Source of the DNA: Fusobacterium sp.
GTDB lineage: Bacteria; Fusobacteriota; Fusobacteriia; Fusobacteriales; Fusobacteriaceae
Assembly: GCF_019012925.1 (NCBI RefSeq)
Contig: NZ_JAGIRL010000036.1
Coordinates: 1-20,296 of the forward strand
DNA length: 20,296 nt
Direction of reading: 5' to 3'
The stretch's first letter is position 1. Every line of letters begins with the position of its first letter. The notes under the pieces were generated by a model that was not told the origin of the DNA, did not search any database, and saw only the letters and a list, made by a program, of their open reading frames with translations. This document shows positions 1-8,068 of this stretch, piece after piece. A program made the position numbers and the translations under genes.

Positions 1-534
1 AATCCAAAGTTTTTGCCAGAGTATAAAAAGAGATTAGAAGATGGAAGTTTACCTTTTCTAAAAGGAGGCATTTATATCTTTGGAAGGGTGGAGAATGATG
101 AAGATAGAGAGTGGTATAGGAAACAGATTTACGAATTTGTACAGTTTATGAAACAGACAGGAACTTTTGAATACGTCAGCTTAGAAATCTTTATAATAGA
201 TGAAAGAGTATTAAAAGATAATATGATAAACAATAATAAAGTTTTAACTATTTTAGAAAATAATAGAAAAAAATTAACAAGAAAAGAGTTCTTTAACTTA
301 AGAAATGAACTTTTAGGAAAATATCCTACAAAAGATGTCATTAAAAGAAATATGTTACAAATAAATAAAGGAGCATATATAGAAAATGGCATTAGAGATA
401 TGTTTTATCAAGGAATTGTATTTTATAAAAAGCTCAATTCTCCAAAATATATTGAAAGTAATAATTTAGAAGGGAAGAAAAAATTAAATTATAATAACTT
501 AGAAGAGTTACAGTTTGAGTGGGAAAAATTTTAA
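1..534 (+). CDS. C-terminal part of an unrecognised protein (5' end outside window)
   Basis: The reading frame is open from the first base and ends at TAA 532-534, so this is the last ~177 residues of a longer protein. A TTG at 13 has no convincing ribosome binding site and is not taken as the start. I do not recognise the family. The visible part is hydrophilic and rich in Lys, Asn and Glu. It has a conserved-looking stretch GGIYIFGRVENDEDREWY followed by a probable alpha/beta segment, and no membrane segment. It ends 17 nt before the giant gene at 552 on the same strand, so it is probably co-transcribed with the injection-type cassette. One speculative reading is that it is the distal half of a lipoprotein related to the one starting at 20125. 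The two pieces cover different parts of any such protein, so the window cannot test this. Confidence 0.75.
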   Translation, partial: NPKFLPEYKKRLEDGSLPFLKGGIYIFGRVENDEDREWYRKQIYEFVQFMKQTGTFEYVSLEIFIIDERVLKDNMINNNKVLTILENNRKKLTRKEFFNLRNELLGKYPTKDVIKRNMLQINKGAYIENGIRDMFYQGIVFYKKLNSPKYIESNNLEGKKKLNYNNLEELQFEWEKF

Positions 535-551
535 AATTAAAGGAGAAAATT

Positions 552-3500
552 ATGAGTATAATAGATAAAGAATTGTTAGCAATTTGTAATTTATCAAATT
601 TAAAAATGGAGTTTGCTAATCTAAAAAAAGATATAGAAACAACAGAAGATTCTCAAGGAGAAAATTACACAAATCATACAATCTATTCACTCTTAGAGCA
701 AGAAAGAGAAGCTATATTAAATCCTGATAAAGGTAAAAGAGTTTTTATAGAAAAGAATGATATGGACGACGAAAATGAAGTAGGAGAAATAATATATAAA
801 GATCTTCAAGAATTAAAAAAAAGAGCTGGAGTTGTATATGAATATTTTGAAGTTGCAAAAGAAAATAATCCAGAAGGGCAGTTTACAAAAGAATGGGAGA
901 TATTAGGTGGCTTTGATGGGTATGATTTAATAAGTAGCTATTTTGACCTTACAGCAGAATTAGGAGATAAAGGTGTTTTTTCAAGGTGTTGTATGAAGAA
1001 TGCTCTTAAAAAATGTTCAGTTAACTATCCTAGAGATTGTCCTGAAAATTGTTCAAATAAAGATATCAGAAAAACCTTTATTTATTCTAATACTGATGGA
1101 AATATTCTTAAGGATATTTATGGAGTTGAAGAAAAAATTGAGATAACAGAGTTTGATACGACTATTGATGAAAGAGAATATTTTAATACATATATAAATA
1201 AACTGCGAGATAAAAAATTTTATCCTACAAGAGCAGAGATAAAAAATAAAAAAGAGATGATTAAAATATTTGAAAAAGTTGCTTATGCAGTTACTCTTGC
1301 TTCTATAATTATTCCAGCGCTTGGAAGTAAAGGAAGAAATGATATTATAGGTGGAATAAGAAAAGTAGGAAATCCGTTTAAAATATTAAAAAGTGAGTGG
1401 CATCTTAATTCTTCAGATGTTCACAAAGTATTAAGATTATATAAAAATGATAAAAAAAGAGCAAATGAAGAGCTTTTAAAATTGATCAAAAAAATGGCAG
1501 AAGAAGAAAAAGTAAGAGGAAAATGGATAAAAAATGAGATTGATAATATTTTAGTTAATTACTCTGAAAAAGATATAAAAAATCTAAAATACATTGTATC
1601 AGGAAAAGAGGTATCAAATTTAGACGAAATACTTACTTTAAAAAATATAAAAAGTATAACTTTAGAAATAAGTGGAAAAAAAGTTAAAATAACAGGGATT
1701 TCAAAAGGTGTTAAAAATTTCTTAAAAAGTAATTCAAGAGAGTATAAAGAGACATTGAAGGAGATAGAAAAGAATTTAAATAGTTATTTTGATAATTATT
1801 TAGAGGAGTATTTAACAAAATATTCAAAAGGAATGCTTTTAGGGTTAAAGGAAATAAAAGAATTTGTCATACCGACAAAAATATTTACAGAGGGATTTGA
1901 AGAATATATGAAGACAGTTTATTCAAATCTAGAGGGAAATTTTGTTACATTTTTTTTAGGACATTTAAGTTATGTTAATTCATCTGAATTTAGAACAAAG
2001 TTAACAAAAGACTTTATATCATCAGCAATAAAAAATATGAAAAATAATATAAAGATATTAGGTAAAGAGTTAGGAATAGGTAATTATATAGGGGCTTTTT
2101 TAATAGATTTACCATTTCTAACCTATAATTTGTTAAATTATGTAGTAGAAAATATTCAAGACTACATGACTTCAATAGAATTAGATAATATAGCCGAAGA
2201 AGAAAAAGAAAAATTAAATGTATTAGAAAATACAATGAAAAGTTTAGTAGAAAAAAAGAATAAGACAAAATTATATTTATTAGAAGAACATTTAAATATA
2301 GAATATGAAGGATTTAGAGTAATAGTATTGAGAAAAAAAGAAACAAAAGATATAGTATTCTGTTTTAGTAATGCACAAAAAGGAACAGAGGTTAGGAAAA
2401 ATATAGAGAGTGAGAAAATTTTAAATGAAACAGTATTAATGACACTAGTAGATTCTTTGGTACTGGGAAAAATAATAACAACAATATCAGAACAAGGAGA
2501 AAAGATAGAAGATTATAAAATAACAGTAACAGGTTTTGGATATGGAGGCGATTTGGCAGACTTATATTATGTAAGTCAAGAGTATTTAGATATATTGGAG
2601 TTAAAAAAAGATATAAGAACATTTAAATATAGTTATAATACATTAATAAAGTCATTATATGAGTTTGAACCAAAAGATATAGCAATGTATTATAATATTA
2701 CTGCAAATAGTATAGGACAAGTAATGAGGAATGAATTATCACTTGATAATCCAGCTGATATGACATTTATTGTTCTAGCACTACTTATAGAGATTGGATT
2801 TAATGGTTTTACATTTTTATTTGGAAGTGTAATAGTAAAGGTTATATTAAGTATAAATAGATGGGGAAATGAAATAAAAAATAATAGAGTTATAAACGAG
2901 TTATATGTAAAACTTTGTAAAAATCAAATTTTTACTTGTAATAATTATAATAACTGTTTAAATTGTAAAAGGTTGAATAATAATATGAACTCATATACAA
3001 CTGATATAACGATTAAACCTATACAAGATGTACTAAAGATATTGAAAGATAATACAGAGAAGTACTCTATAAAATTAGAAAATGAAAACAATGTTTCCGA
3101 TGATGATTATCAAGGAGCTATTTTTATTTATGAAGATATTAATTTATCTTTAGAAGACTATCTTGAATTGAAGCTTGAATTAGAATTGAAAAAAGAATTT
3201 AGTTTATTTGATTTTTTTACAACTAATGTAAAAAAAATTAAAATTGAAGGTAATGATAAAAACTGCATTTATAGAAGTAAAGAGTTAAGTTTTGGAGAAG
3301 CCAGTGAGAAGGCAATCGAAGATGAATATTCATTAGATAGGAGTGTAAAGGAGAATAAAAAAATTTTAGATGCTTTAAAAAATAGAAAGTTGGAAATTAC
3401 GAAAGATTTTATGATCTATAATGGACCAGTTATTGAAAAAACATCAAAAAGCTTTTATTATGAGTTTTATCTAAAAGAAAATAGATATTGTATAGAAAAA

Positions 3501-4826
3501 TATATGGTAGTAGAAAAATCATATAGTCAAGAACATTCGTGGACAGCTCCAACATCAGGAGGGAAAAAAATAGAAAATCTTTATACATATAAAGAAAAGC
3601 CAGTAATTTTAGAAAAGGAAACTAACAAATTTGTTTCTTTTTTAGAGATGAATAGAGAACAAAAAGAAAAAGTAAAAAAACTAGTAGAAGATAAGACGTG
3701 CTATTTATTATTGGGTAAAGAAACAAATGTAATAATAAAAAAGATTAAAAATTCGCTGAGCGTTCATGTAGAAGATGAAAGTGATTATAGCTATGAAAGT
3801 GAAAACTGTATTTTTCCTTTTTTGACAGACAATGGAAAAATTAATTTAGATCTATCAGGAACAAGTAATTATCTAAAATTAAATAAGAAGTATATAGGTA
3901 GTATACTTAGAAGTATACCGTCTAGTTATTATAAGGATTATTCTTTTTATACTTTACCAGAGTTTGAAAATCTAAAAATGCAATCATTGATTAAAACTTC
4001 AGAAAAGTTAAATTATTTAGGAAATTCAAATTATTCTCCAGTAGATTCAGAAGGAAATTTAAGATTATTAGGAAGGCATTTTTATATAGTTAAAGAAAAT
4101 AAAGAGGTTGGTAAGTATTTTGAAATGGCTGAAACAATGGAAGATACGTATACACTAAAAGAAAATATAGCTGAACGTTTATTAAATAATCTAAAAAGAT
4201 ATACAAATAGAGATAAAGTATTAGCTTATCAACAGGTACGTGACTACATAAGACATATAATGTTAAATAGAGATTATTCATTATTTGATGAGTATATGAA
4301 AATAGAAGAAGTACAAATAAGTCAAGGACTTCAGAAGAAAATAATAATAGGTCATATGGAGAATAACAAATATAATGATAAAACAATTCAATATTTATAC
4401 AACGATGATAATATTAAAAGAGGATTGTATGAGGAAATTCTTTATGTAAAGGCATTTAAAAAGGGTGAAATACAGCTAAAAGCAGAGTTGGATGAACTTG
4501 TAAGTGGAGCTAGTTTGAATTGTTCTTGTGGAGAAGGGGAGATCTATTTTTATCCTAAAAATAATAAGGGAATGGAGATAAATGGTAGAACTATAGCTTC
4601 AGAGATTGATACAAGTTTAGATTGTTTTGATTGTTCTAAAATGTATTGCCGAAAAATAAAAGGGAGATGTAGTCCTAATTTTCAAAAGAAATGGAATAAT
4701 CCAGGAAAATGTCAAGGTAACAAAGGAGCTAAAAATTTAACAACAAGTAGCCAACTTAATTGTATAGGAAGAGGAAATGTCTCAGTAATAAGAAATGGTA
4801 TAGAGAAATCTAAACAAACAAATTAA
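552..4826 (+). CDS. Giant (1424 aa) protein with C-terminal PAAR-like (DUF4280-type) domain and degenerate lipase-like segment
   Basis: The start is ATG 552, with AAGGAG at 540-545. An in-frame upstream start at 519 would overlap the previous gene and has no site. Residues ~1317-1416 resemble the PAAR-like DUF4280 family: a GASLNCSCG opening, Cys at 1358, 1361, 1366, 1373 and 1387, a Pro...Trp spacer, and a closing LTTSSQLNCIGRGNVSVI. PAAR-like domains cap the spike of contractile injection systems. Residues ~590-700 resemble the lipase-3/Mbeg1 alpha/beta-hydrolase pattern, including ITVTGFGYGGDLADL at 657-671, where lipases have GHSLGG. Ser and His are both lost, so lipase activity is unlikely. 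Two further Cys clusters lie at 146-167 and 789-805. Hydrophobic stretches occur near 243-259, 511-533 and 737-768. The rest is unassigned. The next gene (gap 17 nt) is a VgrG-like hub, which supports a role as spike-tip cargo or effector. The toxic activity, if any, is unknown. Confidence 0.8.
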   Translation: MSIIDKELLAICNLSNLKMEFANLKKDIETTEDSQGENYTNHTIYSLLEQEREAILNPDKGKRVFIEKNDMDDENEVGEIIYKDLQELKKRAGVVYEYFEVAKENNPEGQFTKEWEILGGFDGYDLISSYFDLTAELGDKGVFSRCCMKNALKKCSVNYPRDCPENCSNKDIRKTFIYSNTDGNILKDIYGVEEKIEITEFDTTIDEREYFNTYINKLRDKKFYPTRAEIKNKKEMIKIFEKVAYAVTLASIIIPALGSKGRNDIIGGIRKVGNPFKILKSEWHLNSSDVHKVLRLYKNDKKRANEELLKLIKKMAEEEKVRGKWIKNEIDNILVNYSEKDIKNLKYIVSGKEVSNLDEILTLKNIKSITLEISGKKVKITGISKGVKNFLKSNSREYKETLKEIEKNLNSYFDNYLEEYLTKYSKGMLLGLKEIKEFVIPTKIFTEGFEEYMKTVYSNLEGNFVTFFLGHLSYVNSSEFRTKLTKDFISSAIKNMKNNIKILGKELGIGNYIGAFLIDLPFLTYNLLNYVVENIQDYMTSIELDNIAEEEKEKLNVLENTMKSLVEKKNKTKLYLLEEHLNIEYEGFRVIVLRKKETKDIVFCFSNAQKGTEVRKNIESEKILNETVLMTLVDSLVLGKIITTISEQGEKIEDYKITVTGFGYGGDLADLYYVSQEYLDILELKKDIRTFKYSYNTLIKSLYEFEPKDIAMYYNITANSIGQVMRNELSLDNPADMTFIVLALLIEIGFNGFTFLFGSVIVKVILSINRWGNEIKNNRVINELYVKLCKNQIFTCNNYNNCLNCKRLNNNMNSYTTDITIKPIQDVLKILKDNTEKYSIKLENENNVSDDDYQGAIFIYEDINLSLEDYLELKLELELKKEFSLFDFFTTNVKKIKIEGNDKNCIYRSKELSFGEASEKAIEDEYSLDRSVKENKKILDALKNRKLEITKDFMIYNGPVIEKTSKSFYYEFYLKENRYCIEKYMVVEKSYSQEHSWTAPTSGGKKIENLYTYKEKPVILEKETNKFVSFLEMNREQKEKVKKLVEDKTCYLLLGKETNVIIKKIKNSLSVHVEDESDYSYESENCIFPFLTDNGKINLDLSGTSNYLKLNKKYIGSILRSIPSSYYKDYSFYTLPEFENLKMQSLIKTSEKLNYLGNSNYSPVDSEGNLRLLGRHFYIVKENKEVGKYFEMAETMEDTYTLKENIAERLLNNLKRYTNRDKVLAYQQVRDYIRHIMLNRDYSLFDEYMKIEEVQISQGLQKKIIIGHMENNKYNDKTIQYLYNDDNIKRGLYEEILYVKAFKKGEIQLKAELDELVSGASLNCSCGEGEIYFYPKNNKGMEINGRTIASEIDTSLDCFDCSKMYCRKIKGRCSPNFQKKWNNPGKCQGNKGAKNLTTSSQLNCIGRGNVSVIRNGIEKSKQTN

Positions 4827-4843
4827 TTGTAAGGAGAAAAAAT

Positions 4844-6547
4844 ATGAATGGCGAGAGATATGTAGAAGATACAAGATATACTATTGAAGATTTCGAAATA
4901 GCATATATGACAGGAGAGAATGATGTAAAAAAAACACAAATAAATAATAAAAATTATACTTTGACAAAATTTGAAATGAAATTTAAAGAAAATACTCATA
5001 CAATTGTTAACTTAGAATTAAGAATAAAAAATGTTCCTCATGAGGAATGGATAGCTTTTTATGAACATAAAAAAGTTGTAGTAATTTCATTTAGAGGAAG
5101 AAAAATATTCAGAGGAGTTGTTGAAAAATATATTTGTGAAAATTATTATTCTGATGAATATATAATAAAACTTAATTTAAAATCATACAGTGAGATTTTA
5201 GACCGATATAAAAATTATAAAGTTTTTCAAAATTCCAACTTAACATATAATGATTTAGTTTTATTAATAGAAAAAACATATAAAAATATAAAAATATTAG
5301 GAACAGAAGATGGTAATCGGTTATTAACTGAACTTTTAACTCCAATATATAAAGGATTAGTAATACAATATGATGAAACAGATTGGGAATTTCTAATAAG
5401 AATAGTTTCTCATCTTCAATTAGCAGTATTTAATACTGAGAACGGAGGTATTACAATAGGACTTTCAAGAGAAACCTCAGTTTCAAAAATATGGAATGAA
5501 ATTCAGAGCAATCTTTCAGAAGTAAGAGAAAATGAAGAAACCTATTATGTAGGAACAAATTTATCTTTTTATTTATGTGGGGAAAGAATTTTTCTAAAAA
5601 AAGACTCAATAGAAGAGGAAAAAAAGCTTTTGGGATATGTAACAGAAGGAGTTATTACATTAGAAAATTCTATATTTAAAGGGGAATATACAATAAAAAA
5701 AGAAGATTTTATTTTTCCAATACAATCTAATAAAAAAATAAAAGGGTGTGCAATTGAAGGAAGAGTTAGAAGAGTTCCACTTAAAAGTAAGAATAATATA
5801 TCTTATTTAACAATTGATTTTACAGAAGGATTAGAAAAAATAAAAAGTATTCGAGAAGAAAAAGTAAGAAAAAAAGTAAATAGAGCAGATTATAACTATT
5901 TAATAAAAATAGCTGATAAGACCTCTATGATGTCAGAAGAGTTATCAGGGAGAAGAAGATTTTACTTTCCGTATGCGACTCCATACTCTAAAACTAAAAC
6001 GGGATTGTTCTGTACACCTGAAATAGGGGATAAAGTTATTGCTTTTTTTCCAAGTGACGAAGAAAGTGAAGGGTATATATTAACTGCTATAAACAATGAA
6101 AATAGTATTAGATTTTCTAATCCTTTTGAAAGAAATTATACTGTTACAGAAGATGAAAAAGAATTATTAATTCAATTAACACAAGATATGAATGAAACAT
6201 TAAATTATGTTAAAGATATGAGTACTATCAATTTTGAAGATAAAATTTTATATAATTTTAAGATTTTTAATGATGCAAGGAATTTAAGAGTTTATGTAAG
6301 AGATGGAATTTCAGAAGAAACAACAACTAAAGGACTTCTAACAACTAATATATTAGATATTGAAAGTAAAAATAAATATAGTTTAAAAACTAAAGAAGCA
6401 GAGGCAACTATAGTAGAAAAATCTATTGAAAAGGTAAAGGAGAGAATTAGTCAAATTGAAAAAGAGGAAATTTCAGGAAATTTAAGAGAAGAACATGTAA
6501 ATGAGATAAAAATTATGGCTAATTCTCACAAAGTTGAAATAAAATAG
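4844..6547 (+). CDS. VgrG/gpD-like contractile injection hub protein (gp27-like + OB fold)
   Basis: The gene encodes 567 residues, starting at ATG 4844 behind TAAGGAG. The N-terminal ~350 residues fit the gp27-like hub of the phage late-control D / VgrG / Pvc8 superfamily. The characteristic stretch QYDETDWEFLIRIVSHLQ (around W181) is the typical hub motif. Residues ~370-425 fit the gp5-type OB fold: YFPYATPYS, then the LFCTPEIGDKVIAFFP motif and an E-x-E-GYILTAI strand. This is the pattern seen in Firmicutes-type contractile hub proteins. The usual glycine-rich beta-helix spike is not visible after the OB fold. Instead there is a ~140-residue charged tail ending in a probable coiled coil (~515-550). 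Family knowledge predicts a homotrimer that carries the PAAR-like tip. The adjacent upstream gene encodes such a tip. No tube, sheath or baseplate genes are nearby, so it may work with a particle encoded elsewhere or be an orphan. Confidence 0.82.
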   Translation: MNGERYVEDTRYTIEDFEIAYMTGENDVKKTQINNKNYTLTKFEMKFKENTHTIVNLELRIKNVPHEEWIAFYEHKKVVVISFRGRKIFRGVVEKYICENYYSDEYIIKLNLKSYSEILDRYKNYKVFQNSNLTYNDLVLLIEKTYKNIKILGTEDGNRLLTELLTPIYKGLVIQYDETDWEFLIRIVSHLQLAVFNTENGGITIGLSRETSVSKIWNEIQSNLSEVRENEETYYVGTNLSFYLCGERIFLKKDSIEEEKKLLGYVTEGVITLENSIFKGEYTIKKEDFIFPIQSNKKIKGCAIEGRVRRVPLKSKNNISYLTIDFTEGLEKIKSIREEKVRKKVNRADYNYLIKIADKTSMMSEELSGRRRFYFPYATPYSKTKTGLFCTPEIGDKVIAFFPSDEESEGYILTAINNENSIRFSNPFERNYTVTEDEKELLIQLTQDMNETLNYVKDMSTINFEDKILYNFKIFNDARNLRVYVRDGISEETTTKGLLTTNILDIESKNKYSLKTKEAEATIVEKSIEKVKERISQIEKEEISGNLREEHVNEIKIMANSHKVEIK

Positions 6548-6568
6548 GGTGCATAGAGAGGAAAGTAT

Positions 6569-7387
6569 ATGAAAATAGAGTTTTTAGATGATGGAGTAAT
6601 AAATAGGTATATATTAAACTATGAAGAACAACTCATTTTGAAAAACAATGAAATATTAAATAATATTAGTTCTTTAGAACTTGACTTAGGGATGGATAAA
6701 AATACCTTAGAATTATATATATATACAGAAAAAAAGCAGAATGAAGCAACTTCGTTAACAGATTCTTTAGAACTTTTAAATACTGCTTTTGAAAAAATTC
6801 ATTATGAGCTGAATTCAGATGGAACTGTTAAATCTGTTAATAATTATTTAGAAATATTAGATAAGTATTCTGTTCTTTATGAAATGATAAAAAATAGCAC
6901 AGTAAGGGAGTCGTTATTTAGCTTGAGTGGTATTGTAAATAACTCAAGTAAATGTAATGAGTTATTAAAAAGATTTTCAATAATACCATATTTATGTATC
7001 GGGTATTGTAATCAAGAGTTAAAAGAAAGAATCCCTTTGATAAAAGAAGGGATGTTGTACAATATCTATGGGAATGAGGATATAGAAGTAAGGTATGAAA
7101 TCTATGATGCTTCAAGTAAAGAAGATGAAAAGATGGTTTTAATTAAAGGAAAAGAAAGCCCCAATTTTGATAGGAAGAAATTTATATCAGAGATACATAA
7201 TCTTTTTTCTGATATTCCATTATATCAAATTGGAATTTTTGATTTTACTTGTAATGGAAAGTATATTTATTCAATTGAGAATATACTAAAATATATGGAA
7301 TTTTCAGTGAAGATTTTATTAAAAGGAATATTTGAATATAATGTAATTTTTAAATTAGTAATGAAAGAGGAAGAAAATGGAATTTAA
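6569..7387 (+). CDS. Unrecognised 272-aa protein of the hub cassette
   Basis: The start is ATG 6569 behind GAGAGGAAAG, 21 nt after the hub gene. I do not recognise the family. It is a soluble, acidic-to-neutral protein with no signal peptide or membrane segment. It has a beta-rich N-terminus, a helical middle (~60-120), a short Cys-containing stretch (IPYLCIGYCNQEL, ~140-152) and an alpha/beta C-terminus. Its position directly after the hub gene is where adaptor/chaperone genes (which load a PAAR effector onto its spike) or immunity genes usually sit in VgrG cassettes. Either role is inference from position only. Its 3' end overlaps the next gene by 11 nt, which suggests translational coupling. 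Confidence 0.7.
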   Translation: MKIEFLDDGVINRYILNYEEQLILKNNEILNNISSLELDLGMDKNTLELYIYTEKKQNEATSLTDSLELLNTAFEKIHYELNSDGTVKSVNNYLEILDKYSVLYEMIKNSTVRESLFSLSGIVNNSSKCNELLKRFSIIPYLCIGYCNQELKERIPLIKEGMLYNIYGNEDIEVRYEIYDASSKEDEKMVLIKGKESPNFDRKKFISEIHNLFSDIPLYQIGIFDFTCNGKYIYSIENILKYMEFSVKILLKGIFEYNVIFKLVMKEEENGI

Positions 7388-7691
7388 TATGTTTACTAAA
7401 GTTACATATATGAATTATTTAAAAGTTATAGATGTTATATCCACTACAAGTTATGAGAATTCTGATGAAAATATTGAAGAAAAAAAAACAGAGATTAATA
7501 TTTTAATAGATAACTTAAGAAAAAATAATGAGCTTTTTTTCTATCCAGTTTTAGAAGCAGTATCGAGATTAAAAAATTATATAGATATAGAAGAAGAAAA
7601 AATAGAAGAGTATAAAATTGGATTAACAAAAGAAGAAGTAATAAAATTAAATAGATTTTCTACATTTAGATATATAAAAATAGAAGAATAA
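7377..7691 (+). CDS. Unrecognised 104-aa protein, last gene of the hub cassette
   Basis: It starts at ATG 7377 inside the end of the previous gene, with AGAGGAAG at 7366-7373 placed correctly for this start. An alternative ATG at 7389 has no better site. The protein is small, soluble, probably mostly helical, and rich in Glu and Lys. It has no Cys, signal peptide or membrane segment. A charged helical stretch runs from ~30 to ~85. I cannot assign a family. Size and position as the last gene of an effector-hub operon would suit an immunity protein or a small chaperone, but nothing in the sequence proves this. Confidence 0.65.
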   Translation: MEFNMFTKVTYMNYLKVIDVISTTSYENSDENIEEKKTEINILIDNLRKNNELFFYPVLEAVSRLKNYIDIEEEKIEEYKIGLTKEEVIKLNRFSTFRYIKIEE

Positions 7692-7838
7692 AAGATTTAA
7701 AATTGAACCGTTAAAAATAGTTTTGGCATTCTAGTTAGAATCAACATAGGTGTATTGTATTAGAAAATTTAAAAATTTTGAGTACTATATACCTTTTTTA
7801 TTTTTTGCTAAAAATAAAAAAATATTACAGTATTATTA

Positions 7839-7847
7839 TGATATAAT
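7839..7847 (+). promoter_or_regulatory. Extended -10 promoter (TGATATAAT)
   Basis: TG at 7839-7840, one base, then perfect TATAAT at 7842-7847 forms an extended -10 element. No good -35 lies 16-18 nt upstream, which is normal for extended -10 promoters. It sits 35 nt before the ATG of the hsdM relic and is the only promoter-like site I see before birA. It may therefore now drive birA-mnmA. The rest of 7692-7838 is AT-rich without an intact gene. It contains a small dyad, ATTCTAGTTAGAAT, around 7730. Confidence 0.5.
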
Positions 7848-7881
7848 AGAAGTAAAGATGAATAGATGTGGAGGAAAATAT

Positions 7882-8046
7882 ATGTCAAGTGGAAAACAAA
7901 GAGTTGAGTTACAATCTCAAATTTGGAAAATAGCAAATGAGCTTCATGGAGCTTGAGATGAAAGTTTGAAGTATTCAGAACTTAATGGTGAAATTATAAC
8001 TGAAGAAATTAAAAAAGATGTAATCAAAACAAAAAGATATTTATAA
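7882..8046 (+). pseudogene. hsdM relic (type I restriction-modification methyltransferase, N-terminal fragment)
   Basis: An ATG at 7882 behind a strong GGAGG (7870-7874) opens a frame that reads VELQSQIWKIANELHGA and then hits TGA at 7954-7956. The same frame continues as DESLKYSELNGEIITEEIKK and then VIKTKRYL before TAA at 8044. Type I methylase subunits begin with an (L/I)W..A..LRG helix, and ~35 residues later read (N/S)YAELSD..I..EIK.D.IKTKGYFI. Both blocks are therefore recognisable. The segment between them, which normally holds the VLGLIFYRFIS-type helix, is deleted, the stop lies at the junction, and the second block is disrupted at its end. The catalytic NPPY domain and the hsdS and hsdR genes are absent from the window. 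The region is debris of a lost restriction system. Confidence 0.7.
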
Positions 8047-8068
8047 TCAAAATTAGAAAGAGGTTGAG

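Noticed and set aside
2014..2622. Leu/Phe-rich antisense frames inside the giant gene, resembling small membrane proteins
   Set aside because: These are complements of Lys/Glu/Asn-rich codons (AAA/GAA become TTT/TTC), an artefact of composition. They have no start signals.
7705..7738. Terminator after the hub cassette
   Set aside because: The CC...AAAA/TTTT...GG pairing is weak and bulged, and the ATTCTAGTTAGAAT dyad has only a 2-nt loop and no T-run. No convincing terminator is seen.
7750..7881. Open frame upstream of the hsdM relic, in frame with it (MYCIRKFKNF...)
   Set aside because: It has no ribosome binding site, low-complexity AT-driven composition, and overlaps the extended -10 promoter. 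The strong site and ATG at 7882 mark the real old start.
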